A program made the translations under genes and the position numbers. A stretch of 64,000 bases of DNA from contig NZ_PUIA01000030.1 of NCBI RefSeq assembly GCF_002967715.1, positions 1 through 64,000 of the forward strand. Reading direction: 5' to 3'. The DNA is from Blastopirellula marina (GTDB taxonomy: Bacteria > Planctomycetota > Planctomycetia > Pirellulales > Pirellulaceae). The notes beneath the pieces were generated by a model, which was not told the origin of the DNA, did not search any database, and was given only the letters and a program-made list of their open reading frames with translations. Below, one piece after another: positions 26,453 through 36,718 of this stretch (position 1 is its first letter; each line of letters begins with the position of its first letter).

Positions 26453-29400
26453 GGTCGATTGAGAACCTCGTCTAAGTTCATCAGGGCATTACAAAGTGCG
26501 GTATAGGCGGCCAATTCGACCGGCGGAATCGAGTCATTGGGCTTCGACTCACCAATCGACAACAATTCCTGGGCCTTGGCAGGATTACCGTTGAACTCGG
26601 CTACGAGAAGCTCAAGCCGACGACGAACGATCTCCAACTCTTGTTCACTTGGCGGCCGTGACAGAAGATATGAATAAACTTCTCGGATCCGGTCGTCTGG
26701 CTGCTTGTTTTCCAAGATGACGCGGGATGCCAGCCCTCGCGCAGCTTCGATGTAGGCGACGTCATTAAGTGTCGTCAACGCATGCAGCGGCGTATTTGTG
26801 ATTGCCGTTTCCACCGAACATGTCTGTCGATTTGCCACGTCAAAGAACATGGTTGGACCAACGATACGTCGCCAAAACACGTACAAACTACGGCGATACA
26901 AAGCATCACCATGGTCTTGTTGGTATTTCTTCTTGCCAAAGGTTGCCTCTGCCCAGATCCCTTCTGGCTGGTACGGCTTGACCGGTGGACCACCTAGCTG
27001 AAGCTTAGCTAAACCACTGACGCTCAGCGCTTGGTCGCGAATCATCCACGACGGCAATCGGAACCTGCTTTGCCGAGCCAACAATACATTCTGCGGGTCG
27101 CGTTCACGAAGCTGCGGCGATTGATAGGAACTTTGCCGATAGGTTGCACTCGTAACGATCAAGCGGTGCATCGCTTTGACGTCCCAACCGCTGGTTTGAA
27201 ACTCTACGGCCAACCAATCCAATAGCTCTGGATGTGAAGGCAGCTTTCCCTGCGTGCCGAAGTCCTCAGGCGTCGTCACCAGTCCACTACCGAAAAACAG
27301 TTGCCAATAGCGATTCACAATGACGCGCGACGTTAGCGGGTTGTTCGAGTCGACCAGCCACTTAGCTAATGTCAAACGATCGCGGGGAGCGTCGGCCGGA
27401 AGTGAAGGGAGTACCTTCGGAACACCTGGAGAAACGACGTCGCCAATGGATTTGTTGTACAGTCCTTTTTCGAGAATTCGCGTTTCGCGACCTTTCTCAA
27501 GCGTATCCATGACCATAACCTTGGTCTTGTCGAGCGACTCACGCAGTTTTGTGCGACTTGCTTCCGCCTTTTGGATCAGCTGAGCAAGTTGCTGATAGGA
27601 CTGTCCACTAGCGCTGCTGCCAGGATAGAACTTGCTGCGAAAGAGTCGACGTAACTGGCTCGCTTCTTGACCGGATCGCGAATCCACAGACTTACTAAGA
27701 ATCTGCAAGATCTCTGGTGGAAACGATTCTTTACCGTCGGCATCCCCGACGGATAGCCTTATCCGTGCCAGCGTGTGAGCAACGTGCTTCGACTCGCAGC
27801 GAATTACGAAGCGAACTTCCGTTCCCCCTTCGTAGCCGAAGGGTTCCTTTGTATTAAAGATGGCTGTATTGCTTTCCTTCCGGTTGAAGCCTTCGGTTGC
27901 CCATCCGCCACCGCCAGCAGTTTCGCCGTCGAAAGCGGCCTCAATCGGGTGCCCGCTTTGCGCGTGCTCTGCCTTGCCGCTTACAATCTTCACAGGTGTT
28001 TCACCGTCAGCGGACGCGTTAAGCGGTCGGACGAAGACCTCGAATTCGCTGAGTACCGCGTTGCCATTGTCGGCTCTTCCTGTACTGCCTACCGGTGAGG
28101 CTACATCGTCCTTGATTGCTTCAAGGCGAATTGATTTCAGGTTCTGGCGATCGGTACGCGCAACAATGGTGTAAACATCCTGATCCGGACGATCGCCTTC
28201 GGCCCTCAGTGAGCCGTCTTTGAGTTGGACCAGCTTCGACTTTCCGCCGGTATGGTATTCGACCAGAGTCGGCATGGACCAGGGCTCAGTGGCACGCTGC
28301 TGTTCTTCCCATTGGGCCTGTGCCGAATCAGCCGCCGCATCATCGCTTGAAAGTTGTTGTCTTAAATTAGCGATCTGCTGATCGTACTCGTTCAGCATCG
28401 AGCGACTTTCTTCGCTCATATAGGCGATCGCCGGCGGAACCGCTCCTCCTCGAATTCCTCCTGCTTCCGATGTTTGATTGAAGAAGTCATAGAGTGCGAA
28501 GTATTCCGTATGCGTGATCGGATCAAACTTATGTGTATGACAGCGACAGCAAGTGAAGGTCAGGCCAAGCCAAACGGTGGCAGTCGTTTCAGTTCGATCG
28601 AAGACGTTTTCAACGCGCGTTTCCTCGGCAATTCGACCACCTTCGCCATTGTGCATATGGTTTCGATTAAAGCCGGACGCGATTACCTGCATATGCGTTG
28701 CGTTTGGCCTTTGATCTCCGGCCAATTGATCAACGGTAAACTGATCGAACGGCATATTTTTGTTCAGCGCGTTGACCACCCAATCCCTCCAGGGCCACAT
28801 CGTGCGTTCCGGGTCCCCCTGGTAGCCATTCGTGTCCGCGTATCGCGCCGCATCCAGCCACGGCCAAGCCATACGCTCGCCATAGTGCGGAGATGCTAAG
28901 AGCCGATCGACCACCTTCTCGTAGGCGTCGGGGGATTCATCAGCCATGAACTCTTCGACCTGCTTTGGCGTAGGCGGAAGACCCGTCAAATCAAGTGTCA
29001 CGCGACGGATTAATGTTCGTTTGTCAGCTTCCGCAGAAGGAGCTAACCCTTCCTTTTCCAGTCGAGCTAGGACGAATTGATCGATTGGATTGCGAACCCA
29101 ATTAGACTTTTCAATTGCGGGCAATTCCGGACGTTTCGGAGGAATAAACGACCAATGAGGTGACCAGACCGCACCTTGCTCGATCCACGCTTTGATAAGG
29201 TCGATCTCACGTTTGGTAAGATGCGGCTTCTTGGACTCAGGAGGAGGCATCTGCATCGACTCGTCATCCGTCAGCAAACGCAAGAGCAGTTCGCTTTCGT
29301 CTGGCTTGCCGGGAACCACCGGGATACTTCCCGAATCCGCCTCCACGATGGCACCTTCCCGGACATCAAGCCGAAATCCACCGTGTCGTTTTTCTTCGTC

Positions 29401-29535
29401 CGGACCATGACATTGATAACATCGATCCGAAAGAATCGGGCGTATTTGACGATTGAAATCAATATGCTCCTCGGCCGCTGCCGTCGCGCATACCAATGCA
29501 ACCACTGGGAAAAAGTAGTTAAGACGATGCCACAT
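26449..29535 (-). CDS. DUF1549/DUF1553 protein with planctomycete cytochrome and sugar-binding-like insert
   Basis: This 1028-aa exported protein has a signal peptide at about 1-21. The cytochrome domain has CYQCH at 39-43. DUF1549 (about 150-345) carries a second heme motif in CCRCHTHKFDP. DUF1553 is at about 725-985. Between them, about residues 420-620 form a beta-rich insert (LKSIRLEAIKDDVASP, AAFDGETAGGGGWATEG, EVRFVIRCESKHVAHTLARIRLSVGD) that looks like a carbohydrate-binding or discoidin-like module but differs from those in the two sister proteins. A short coiled coil precedes the insert (MLNEYDQQIANLRQQL). It overlaps the DUF1501 gene by 4 nt. Confidence 0.9.
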   Translation of the reverse strand: MWHRLNYFFPVVALVCATAAAEEHIDFNRQIRPILSDRCYQCHGPDEEKRHGGFRLDVREGAIVEADSGSIPVVPGKPDESELLLRLLTDDESMQMPPPESKKPHLTKREIDLIKAWIEQGAVWSPHWSFIPPKRPELPAIEKSNWVRNPIDQFVLARLEKEGLAPSAEADKRTLIRRVTLDLTGLPPTPKQVEEFMADESPDAYEKVVDRLLASPHYGERMAWPWLDAARYADTNGYQGDPERTMWPWRDWVVNALNKNMPFDQFTVDQLAGDQRPNATHMQVIASGFNRNHMHNGEGGRIAEETRVENVFDRTETTATVWLGLTFTCCRCHTHKFDPITHTEYFALYDFFNQTSEAGGIRGGAVPPAIAYMSEESRSMLNEYDQQIANLRQQLSSDDAAADSAQAQWEEQQRATEPWSMPTLVEYHTGGKSKLVQLKDGSLRAEGDRPDQDVYTIVARTDRQNLKSIRLEAIKDDVASPVGSTGRADNGNAVLSEFEVFVRPLNASADGETPVKIVSGKAEHAQSGHPIEAAFDGETAGGGGWATEGFNRKESNTAIFNTKEPFGYEGGTEVRFVIRCESKHVAHTLARIRLSVGDADGKESFPPEILQILSKSVDSRSGQEASQLRRLFRSKFYPGSSASGQSYQQLAQLIQKAEASRTKLRESLDKTKVMVMDTLEKGRETRILEKGLYNKSIGDVVSPGVPKVLPSLPADAPRDRLTLAKWLVDSNNPLTSRVIVNRYWQLFFGSGLVTTPEDFGTQGKLPSHPELLDWLAVEFQTSGWDVKAMHRLIVTSATYRQSSYQSPQLRERDPQNVLLARQSRFRLPSWMIRDQALSVSGLAKLQLGGPPVKPYQPEGIWAEATFGKKKYQQDHGDALYRRSLYVFWRRIVGPTMFFDVANRQTCSVETAITNTPLHALTTLNDVAYIEAARGLASRVILENKQPDDRIREVYSYLLSRPPSEQELEIVRRRLELLVAEFNGNPAKAQELLSIGESKPNDSIPPVELAAYTALCNALMNLDEVLNRP

Positions 29536-29716
29536 GATGGAATCGGGCGAATTGAGGTAGGATAAAAGGAAGGAAAAGACTTGAAGATCGCAATTTCTAA
29601 GCGTTTAGGCGATCACATTTATTTTAGCAGATCAGGCAAGATTAGGCCTACAGAAAATTCTACTTTTATCTTCCAGGCCTTTAAGAGCTGAATCTCCACC
29701 AAGCCTTGCAAGTTAT

Positions 29717-30574
29717 TTATTTGGCCGGTGAGGCCTCGGGGAGCATCAACAAGGCTCCCCAAAAGAAGCAAAAAGCGCCTTGGAGCGTAAAAACGATCGA
29801 TAGCGTCACTCGAAGAGGTTCCGGCTGCCCTGGTAACGTAATCGCCAGAACTGCTGAGACCATGAAGCCAATGCATCCCAGAAGATTTACAAACGTTACC
29901 CACCAGGAAAGATCTTTTGGCATCCAAGCCCAATATGAATGCCCGACTTCAATAAATGCCAGGTAGCCAGAAACCAGGAACAGGGCCGAGCCAATTAGAT
30001 TGGGAATCCACACCAGTAAATCCTGCTCGAACCAAGAGAGTGAAGGCAACATCGCATCGAACGTGTTGAAATTGAACAATAAGGTACCAACAAACTGAGT
30101 CGCACAGCTCAACCAGCCTATATCCGAGGGCTGCCAACCGAAGTAGGAACGCCGAAAGCTCCCTTCGCTGGCAACAGACGGTAACGGATCTGCATTGGCT
30201 GCCTGGTATAGCTGAAAGTATGCCGCCAGCGTGAACGGTATCGACCCCAGAAAATAAACTACGTTAGCTGCTTTCGTCGCAACATCGAGTAAGCAAAAGA
30301 TACTCGCAACACAAAAGAACACAGCACCAATCGCAAACAAAACGCCGATCCACCAATTCAATTCCTGCGGAAGCCACGCACCCTGGGCAACCAATCGTGC
30401 CAGCAATTTTGTCCCCAGTGGCACGCGGCGAAGAATCCTTTTCCGGTGATGCCGAGAATGCCAATCCTGAAGCAATCCACTTGCGTGACGAAAAGTGCGA
30501 TGGGTTTTAAAGGGAAATGGGCCATTCACCTCGATACATTCGGGCAACTCCCGCGTGTGATCAATTTGATCCAT
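29717..30574 (-). CDS. Multi-pass membrane protein next to glutamate decarboxylase
   Basis: This protein is about 285 aa from the ATG at 30572-30574; a TTG at 30583, directly after the upstream stop, is an alternative. A basic N-terminal 75 residues is followed by about seven hydrophobic helices in three similar helix-pair units. Each unit has an N-W or W-W-containing lead-in: LPQELNWWIGVLFAIGAVFF, QPSDIGWLSCATQFVGTLLF and MPKDLSWWVTFVNLLGCIGF. This internal repetition resembles YrhK-like membrane domains. The gene is 9 nt or less after the glutamate decarboxylase stop, so the pair forms an operon. It does not look like the GadC amino-acid antiporter (too short, different helix pattern). Function unknown. 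Confidence 0.7.
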   Translation of the reverse strand: MDQIDHTRELPECIEVNGPFPFKTHRTFRHASGLLQDWHSRHHRKRILRRVPLGTKLLARLVAQGAWLPQELNWWIGVLFAIGAVFFCVASIFCLLDVATKAANVVYFLGSIPFTLAAYFQLYQAANADPLPSVASEGSFRRSYFGWQPSDIGWLSCATQFVGTLLFNFNTFDAMLPSLSWFEQDLLVWIPNLIGSALFLVSGYLAFIEVGHSYWAWMPKDLSWWVTFVNLLGCIGFMVSAVLAITLPGQPEPLRVTLSIVFTLQGAFCFFWGALLMLPEASPAK

Positions 30575-30583
30575 GCCAACCAA

Positions 30584-31981
30584 TCAATGATGAAATCCAG
30601 ACGCTTCTTCTTCGGTCAGTGGAGCTTGAATCGGGTGCTTTTCAAAATACTCCAGTGCCCGCTTCATATCTTCTAGCAAGAGAGCCGCTAAATCGCGGCT
30701 CACACCATGACGCACCAAAATACGTTGAATTACAAGATCTTGGCGATTCGCTGGAAGGGAGTACGCAGGGACCTGCCAACCGCGAGCACGCAGCCGGTCG
30801 GCAAGATCATACAACGTAAATCCTGGGGTTGTGCCTTCGCGAATGCGCCAGCAGAGCGCGGGAATGCCTGAATACATTTCCCCACCGTAAATAATTTCAA
30901 ATGGCCCCAGCTTGGCAATTTCTTCCGAGAGATACTGGGCCGTCTCGTAGCATGCCAAATGAATTCGCCGATAACCTTCTCTGCCAAGTCGCAGAAAGTT
31001 GTAGTACTGGCAAACGATCTGACCGCCAGGACGCGAAAAATTCAGGGCGATATCCCTCATGTTGCCCCCAAGGTAGTTAACCCAGAACACAAGCTCTTCA
31101 GGCAGGTCAGATTCCTCGCGCCAGATAATCCAGCCGGCCCCAAGTGGTGCAAGCCCAAACTTGTGTCCAGAACTGTTAATCGATTTAACGCGGGGAAGTC
31201 GGAAGTCCCATACCAGGTCCGGCGCACAAAACGGTGCCAGGAAACCACCACTAGCTCCATCCACGTGAATGGGAATATCAATCCCCGTTTTATTCTCGAA
31301 CTGATCAAGTGCATTTGAAACCGCTTCTACTGGTTCGAACTGACACGTGAAAGTCACTCCTAGCGTCGGCACGACACCGATCGTGTTCTCGTCACAGCGT
31401 TTCATTACCTCTTCCGGTGTCATAATAAACCGGTCTTTCTCCAAGGGAATTTCCCGCAGTTCGATATCCCAATATCTAGCGAATTTATGCCAGCAGATTT
31501 GCACTGGTCCTGTGATGAGGTTTGGCTTTTCGATCGATTTGCCGTCCTTCTTCCGTTTGGCTTCCCAGCGGCGTTTCATCGCCATGCCACCCAGCATGGC
31601 GGCCTCACTGGAACCGGTTGTCGAGCATCCGACGGTATCGGCCCCGCGTGGAGAGTTCCAAAGGTCGGCCAGCATGTGAACGCAGCGAGCTTCGATTTCG
31701 GCCGTTTGAGGATACTCGTCTTTATCGACCATATTCTTGTCGATGCACTCATCCATCAGCTTGTGAACTTCCGGCTCGATCCATGTCTGACAGAAGGTTG
31801 CCAGGTTTTGACGCGAATTCCCATCCAGCATTAACTCGTCGTGAACGATCGAATAAATATGCCGCGGATCGCTTTCCTCGGGAGGAAACTTGTACTTGGG
31901 AATCTGAGTCGAAAGGTCATTCGATGCATAGATGTCATCGTCCAGCATTTCACGTACGTTTCGCTTGGAATGCAGCGACAT
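30584..31981 (-). CDS. gadB: Glutamate decarboxylase
   Basis: This PLP enzyme converts L-glutamate to GABA and CO2, consuming a proton. The 465-aa length fits GadA/GadB. The sequence is close to the family throughout: [15 protein letters not shown] near the start, [22 protein letters not shown] for substrate and phosphate binding, HVDGASGG (His239, Asp241) stacking on and binding PLP, and [15 protein letters not shown] with the PLP Lys274. I choose the ATG at 31981 because GGAGG lies 8 nt before it; an ATG six codons upstream would place that site inside the gene. It ends HH instead of the long autoinhibitory tail of the E. coli enzymes. No GadC-like antiporter is present; a multi-pass membrane protein follows instead. 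Confidence 0.93.
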   Translation of the reverse strand: MSLHSKRNVREMLDDDIYASNDLSTQIPKYKFPPEESDPRHIYSIVHDELMLDGNSRQNLATFCQTWIEPEVHKLMDECIDKNMVDKDEYPQTAEIEARCVHMLADLWNSPRGADTVGCSTTGSSEAAMLGGMAMKRRWEAKRKKDGKSIEKPNLITGPVQICWHKFARYWDIELREIPLEKDRFIMTPEEVMKRCDENTIGVVPTLGVTFTCQFEPVEAVSNALDQFENKTGIDIPIHVDGASGGFLAPFCAPDLVWDFRLPRVKSINSSGHKFGLAPLGAGWIIWREESDLPEELVFWVNYLGGNMRDIALNFSRPGGQIVCQYYNFLRLGREGYRRIHLACYETAQYLSEEIAKLGPFEIIYGGEMYSGIPALCWRIREGTTPGFTLYDLADRLRARGWQVPAYSLPANRQDLVIQRILVRHGVSRDLAALLLEDMKRALEYFEKHPIQAPLTEEEASGFHH

Positions 31982-32305
31982 CGTCTTACCCTCCCACATT
32001 GATCATCGATGGTCACGTATCTCAGACACTCATCAGAGTGGTTCCATCATACACCATCGGAAAAACTTCTTGCGAAGCTGAATGCTTTACGCGTTAAGAT
32101 TTTATAGCGTCTCACGTGCATGACTTTATGAGGGCAGACATGCTTTCCGCGAAAATCATCAGAAATATGATTCCCATTTCCAAGCAGAACTTTTAAACTC
32201 GGAGATGTGCTTATTTGCCCGCTTGGGTATTCCAGCGGATCCCGCCACCTCGCCATCTGCGAACTGATTCACCTGTTTCCTTCTCCTGAACTTACCATCG
32301 CCATA
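31982..32305. other. Divergent promoter region
   Basis: 324 bp separate the divergent decarboxylase and PVC heme-protein genes. It is A+T-richer than its neighbours and must contain both promoters. I see no clear palindrome, RNA gene or small gene. Confidence 0.4.
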
Positions 32306-35269
32306 ATGATACCACGTTATATCCATTCCGTCCTGAAAGCTCTGGGGACTAGCAGTGCGATCGCATTTCTATCCATTGCATGTCTCGCCGAAGAACCTGA
32401 TTACAAAGATCAGTTGCTGCCAGTCCCGGCACTGGAAACATCGGATGCCCTGAAAGCATTTCAGGTTGCCGATGGGTTTCGTATCGAGTTGGCAGCAGCC
32501 GAGCCGAACGTTGTTGACCCGGTTGCCATGGCATTCGATGCGGATAGCCGTCTGTTTGTCATTGAGATGCGTGGCTACTCCGAAGACGATGGCGATGTCC
32601 TTGGACGCGTACGACTTCTTGAGGACGTTGACGACGATGGCACTTACGAACAGAGCACCGTTTTCGCTGAAGGTTTTTCCTGGCCAACTGCGATTTGCTG
32701 CACACAAGGCGGCGTTCTCGTGGGTGCCGCCCCCAACATCTTTTGGTTGAAGGATAACGATGGAGATGGCAAGGCAGACGAGCAACGTGTCCTCTTCACA
32801 GGCTTCAATAAATCGAACGTACAAGGCCTGCTAAACACGCTAAAGTGGGGAATCGACAACCGTATTCACGGCGTCACAAGCTCAAGCGGTGGAAGTGTGC
32901 GGAAGGTCGTTGAAGGGCAACCAACAGGCAAGCCAATTCCCCTGCGAGGCCGTGATTTTTCCATTGATCCACTCACGATGGATATGATCGCCATTAGTGG
33001 CGGTGGCCAGCATGGCATGAGCATGAACAGTTGGGGCGAGAAGTTTTCATGTAGCAACAGCGATCACTTGCAGCAGATTGTCTTCGAGGATCGTTATCTG
33101 GCACGCAATCCTTATCTGAGTGTCTCCTCTGTACGCCGCAGTATCGCCCAAGATGGCCCCCAAGCTGAAGTCTATCGAACGAGCCCTGTCGAGGCGTGGC
33201 GCGTCATTCGTACGAAGCTGCGTGCCGCCAAGATTGTTCCCGGAATTGTCGAAGGGGGAGGACGGCCGGCGGGTTACTTCACAGGTGCTACCGGAGTCAC
33301 CATCTTTCGCGGGGATGCGTGGCCCGCGCGATATCAGGGCTTAGCTATCATTGGCGATGTCGGCAGCAACTTGATTCACCGCAAACAACTCATTGAACAA
33401 GGCGTTGCCTACCAGGGCATTCGAATTGACGAAGGGGAAGAGTTCGTAACTTCAAGCGATATCTGGTTTCGTCCCGTTCAGTACGCCAATGCCCCGGATG
33501 GCTCCCTCTATGTGGCGGACATGTATCGAGAGGTGATTGAGCATCCCAAGTCCCTGCCTCCCATGATCAAGAAGCATCTTGACTTGACCAGTGGACGGGA
33601 TCGAGGGCGCATCTACCGTATTGCTGCCAGTGACTACCAACGACGACCAACACCTCGCTTGTCCCAGATGTCAACGGCTGAGTTGGTCCCCTTGCTGACT
33701 CATACCAATTCGTGGCATCGAGAGACCGCAGCACGTCTAATCTACGAACGACAAGACATCTCCATCGTGCCACTCCTGGAAACCAGCGTCACCAATGCAT
33801 CCCTGGCAGAAGGGCGAGTGATCTCTCTCTCAGCATTAGCTGGTTTAGATCACTTATCACCCCAGGTTCTGCTTTCTGCCATGCGCGACGAACACCCACG
33901 TGTGCGACAGCATGCCGTTCGCCTATCTGAATCGCTGCTCAAAGACTCACCCGAACTTCGAAATGAGGTTATCCGTCTCGCGGATGATTCAGATGTGCAT
34001 GTTAGGTTTCAATTGGCCCTCTCAGCCGGCTACCTTCCGGAAGAAGATAAGGTCAATGTTCTCAGACAACTAGCCCTTTCCGACGGAGAGGATTACGACT
34101 TTCTTGCCGCGATTCAAAGTTCACTTACGACCGGTGCAGGCTCGTTGTTTGCCACTTTGGCAACGCACGAGAATGCCCCCCGGCAGTTGCTATCATCCCT
34201 TGCCGGCCAGATTGGCAAGCAACAACTCCCCGAAGACATTGACATAGTTGCCCGCCTTCTCTCCGCTAAGAGCAGCGATCAACCTGAAATTTGCGAATTT
34301 ACGATCATTCATCTAGGCATGCTTCCAGGCAGCGCACTCGCTCAACAGCTCGCAAAAACCACCAAGGGTAAGTCCGAGATCGTCATCAACAACATGGTTG
34401 CCCAAGCAAAGCGAACACTTGCAGATGGTGATGCCCCCATCGCTGCTCGCATCCAATCGCTTAATGTAATTAGATTTGATCGCTTTGACCCTGGCGTCTT
34501 TGGCGAACTATTAGAACCGTCCCAGCCGCTGGCACTGCAGGAAGCGGCCCTCAAAGCAATGCAACAATTCAATGACCCACAAGTGGCAGAACTGGTCATT
34601 GACTATTGGCCGAGCATGGCTCCTGGCATGCGAACCAAAGCGGCTCAACTCCTCGGATCACGAGCAAACTGGGTTGGCATGCTTCTGGATGCGATCCAGG
34701 AAAAGACTATTCAACCCTCGGAAATCAATATATCACAGCTCGCCGAGCTAAAGCCGATCCTCTCAGCGGAGCGAGGCCAACAGATCGACGGGCTGCTCAA
34801 TCGCAATGCACGTTCTGATAGAGCGGAGATCATCAATGCATATCGCTTAGCACTTACGCTCGAAGGCGACAAAGATCGAGGGCATCTTGTTTTCACTAAA
34901 CAGTGCACGGCCTGCCATCAGCTAAATGGGGAAGGGCACCCCCTTGGACCGAACCTAGCCGCGATGAAAAACCGTGGGGCAGAGGCCATACTTGTGAACA
35001 TTCTGAATCCGAATGCAGAAGTCAATCCGCAGTATATGAATTATATCTGCCTGACCAGCGACGGAAGAACGATATCGGGAGTCATCACCAATGAGACCGC
35101 CACAAGCATTACACTTGTTCAAGCAGACAATAAATCTGAAACAATTCTGCGGATCGATATTCATCAACTTCGCAGCACGGGCGTATCACTCATGCCAGAG
35201 GGGCTCGAAAAAGTAATCAACCCGCAGGCAATGTCCGACCTCCTCAAATACATCACTCAATCCGAGTGA
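32306..35269 (+). CDS. PVC-type heme-binding dehydrogenase-like protein (propeller, HEAT, cytochrome c)
   Basis: I start at the ATG at 32306 (MIPRYIHSVLKALG), which gives a proper signal peptide (ending ACLAEE) and 987 aa; the frame upstream looks non-coding. Residues about 45-440 form a six-bladed propeller of the glucose-dehydrogenase type (FRIELAAAEPNVVDPVAMAFD, VLVGAAPNIFWLKDNDGDGKADE, VADMYREVIEHP). About 450-840 are HEAT-like helical repeats. A C-terminal cytochrome c domain has CTACH at 867-871 and LGPNL before the axial-ligand region. The family is restricted mainly to Planctomycetes, Verrucomicrobia and relatives. It likely oxidises a sugar or alcohol outside the cytoplasm and passes electrons to its own heme. 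A ceramidase-like gene follows. Confidence 0.9.
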   Translation: MIPRYIHSVLKALGTSSAIAFLSIACLAEEPDYKDQLLPVPALETSDALKAFQVADGFRIELAAAEPNVVDPVAMAFDADSRLFVIEMRGYSEDDGDVLGRVRLLEDVDDDGTYEQSTVFAEGFSWPTAICCTQGGVLVGAAPNIFWLKDNDGDGKADEQRVLFTGFNKSNVQGLLNTLKWGIDNRIHGVTSSSGGSVRKVVEGQPTGKPIPLRGRDFSIDPLTMDMIAISGGGQHGMSMNSWGEKFSCSNSDHLQQIVFEDRYLARNPYLSVSSVRRSIAQDGPQAEVYRTSPVEAWRVIRTKLRAAKIVPGIVEGGGRPAGYFTGATGVTIFRGDAWPARYQGLAIIGDVGSNLIHRKQLIEQGVAYQGIRIDEGEEFVTSSDIWFRPVQYANAPDGSLYVADMYREVIEHPKSLPPMIKKHLDLTSGRDRGRIYRIAASDYQRRPTPRLSQMSTAELVPLLTHTNSWHRETAARLIYERQDISIVPLLETSVTNASLAEGRVISLSALAGLDHLSPQVLLSAMRDEHPRVRQHAVRLSESLLKDSPELRNEVIRLADDSDVHVRFQLALSAGYLPEEDKVNVLRQLALSDGEDYDFLAAIQSSLTTGAGSLFATLATHENAPRQLLSSLAGQIGKQQLPEDIDIVARLLSAKSSDQPEICEFTIIHLGMLPGSALAQQLAKTTKGKSEIVINNMVAQAKRTLADGDAPIAARIQSLNVIRFDRFDPGVFGELLEPSQPLALQEAALKAMQQFNDPQVAELVIDYWPSMAPGMRTKAAQLLGSRANWVGMLLDAIQEKTIQPSEINISQLAELKPILSAERGQQIDGLLNRNARSDRAEIINAYRLALTLEGDKDRGHLVFTKQCTACHQLNGEGHPLGPNLAAMKNRGAEAILVNILNPNAEVNPQYMNYICLTSDGRTISGVITNETATSITLVQADNKSETILRIDIHQLRSTGVSLMPEGLEKVINPQAMSDLLKYITQSE

Positions 35270-35332
35270 GCTTCTATGGATTCAACCGATACCAGGCACA
35301 TTTCAAACGACCTGCCTTCAAGGATCTTTCCC

Positions 35333-36718
35333 ATGACACTCGCCCGATATCCTTATGCCCTTGCGATCCTACTGCTGACCTTAGGCATCACAGCCACGGC
35401 TATTACCGAATTACAAGCCGAGACATTTAAGGTTGCAACCTTCGAGATCGACGCATCCCCTCCGATCGGCAGTCCGCTTGCGTACGACCCGACCAAGGGA
35501 ATTCAGATGCCTCTTTCCTTCCGCGGAATCATCCTTCAAGGGCAGCAAACATACGTGCTGTGCACCGTCGATTGGCTGGGGGTTTCCAGTGATTCTCAGA
35601 AAGCATTTAAAGAAGCGATTGCCGAAGCCGTTGGCACTGATCCCAAGAATGTCGTCGTTCATGCGATTCACCAACACGATGCACCGCGCTGTGATGCCAC
35701 CACCCAGGCCGTGTTCGATGAATTCGACCTAGACTACGACATGTTTGACCTGAAATTTATTGCCGAGGTGCAGAAAAGAGCTGCTGCGGCAGCCAAGCAG
35801 TCGTTAAAGAATTTGCAAACCGTAACACACATCGGCACCGGCCAGGCCGAAATCGAGAAGGTCGCCTCGAACCGTAGAATCCTTGGCCCCGACGGAAAAG
35901 TGAAGTACGTTCGCTACACGGCAACCAAAGATCCTGTCGTTCGTGATCAGCCAATCGGAACGATTGATCCAATGTGCAAATCCATTAGTTTCTGGAATGG
36001 GGAGCAGCCCGTGGCGGTCATGACCTACTACGCAACCCATCCGCAAAGCTATTACCGAACGGGACTCGCTAACCCTGATTTCCCAGGAATGGCTCGCAAT
36101 GCCCGCGAAGAGAGCACCGGTACTTTCCATATCCATTTCAACGGAGCTGGTGGAAATATTGGGGCAGGGAAGTGGAACGACGGCGCGAAGGAGAATCGGG
36201 CAGTCCTTACCAAGCGTGTCGAGGAAGGGATGAAGCGGGCCTGGGATGAAACCAAGCGAAAGCCCATCAAAGCAGATGATGTCGCTTTGGCTTCGGTCGA
36301 TGTGCTTCTCCCGCTTTCACCCTACATTCAAAAGGAAGAAGCAATCAGCGAACTGAAGAATAAATCACTCGACCGATTGACTCACTTCCGCGCTGCTCGC
36401 GAACTAGCCTGGCTGCGCCGCCATGAAGCAGGGGACGCGATTTCCATTGAGTGCCTGACGATTGGGGATGCCCGAATCTTGCATATGCCAGGTGAGTTAT
36501 TCGTGGAGTATCAACTCGCTGCACAGAAACTACGACCGGATCTGTTTGTTGCCATGGCCGCATATGGCGACTATGCCCCAGGCTACATCGGTACCGAGGT
36601 GTCCTACGGTGAGGGCGGATACGAAACCAGCCGTACCGCGTCGCGAGTTTCTGGCCGATCCGAACAGGTTTTAATGGGTGCGATCAGCAAGCTGCTGAAA
36701 GATGATTCCGCAAAATAG
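35333..36718 (+). CDS. Secreted neutral-ceramidase-like hydrolase
   Basis: I start at the ATG at 35333 (MTLARYPYALAILLLTLG); AAGGA lies 8 nt before it, and a signal peptide ending LQAET follows, giving 461 aa. FKVATFEIDASPPIGSPL is the typical N-terminal strand of the neutral/alkaline non-lysosomal ceramidase fold. VVVHAIHQHDAPRC corresponds to the first zinc-binding H-x-H region and TYYATHPQSYY to the second His. Family members hydrolyse amide bonds, but planctomycete members are numerous and their substrates are unknown, so ceramide cleavage should not be assumed. It lies 63 nt after the PVC heme gene and meets the DUF1552 gene tail to tail with no gap. Confidence 0.8.
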   Translation: MTLARYPYALAILLLTLGITATAITELQAETFKVATFEIDASPPIGSPLAYDPTKGIQMPLSFRGIILQGQQTYVLCTVDWLGVSSDSQKAFKEAIAEAVGTDPKNVVVHAIHQHDAPRCDATTQAVFDEFDLDYDMFDLKFIAEVQKRAAAAAKQSLKNLQTVTHIGTGQAEIEKVASNRRILGPDGKVKYVRYTATKDPVVRDQPIGTIDPMCKSISFWNGEQPVAVMTYYATHPQSYYRTGLANPDFPGMARNAREESTGTFHIHFNGAGGNIGAGKWNDGAKENRAVLTKRVEEGMKRAWDETKRKPIKADDVALASVDVLLPLSPYIQKEEAISELKNKSLDRLTHFRAARELAWLRRHEAGDAISIECLTIGDARILHMPGELFVEYQLAAQKLRPDLFVAMAAYGDYAPGYIGTEVSYGEGGYETSRTASRVSGRSEQVLMGAISKLLKDDSAK

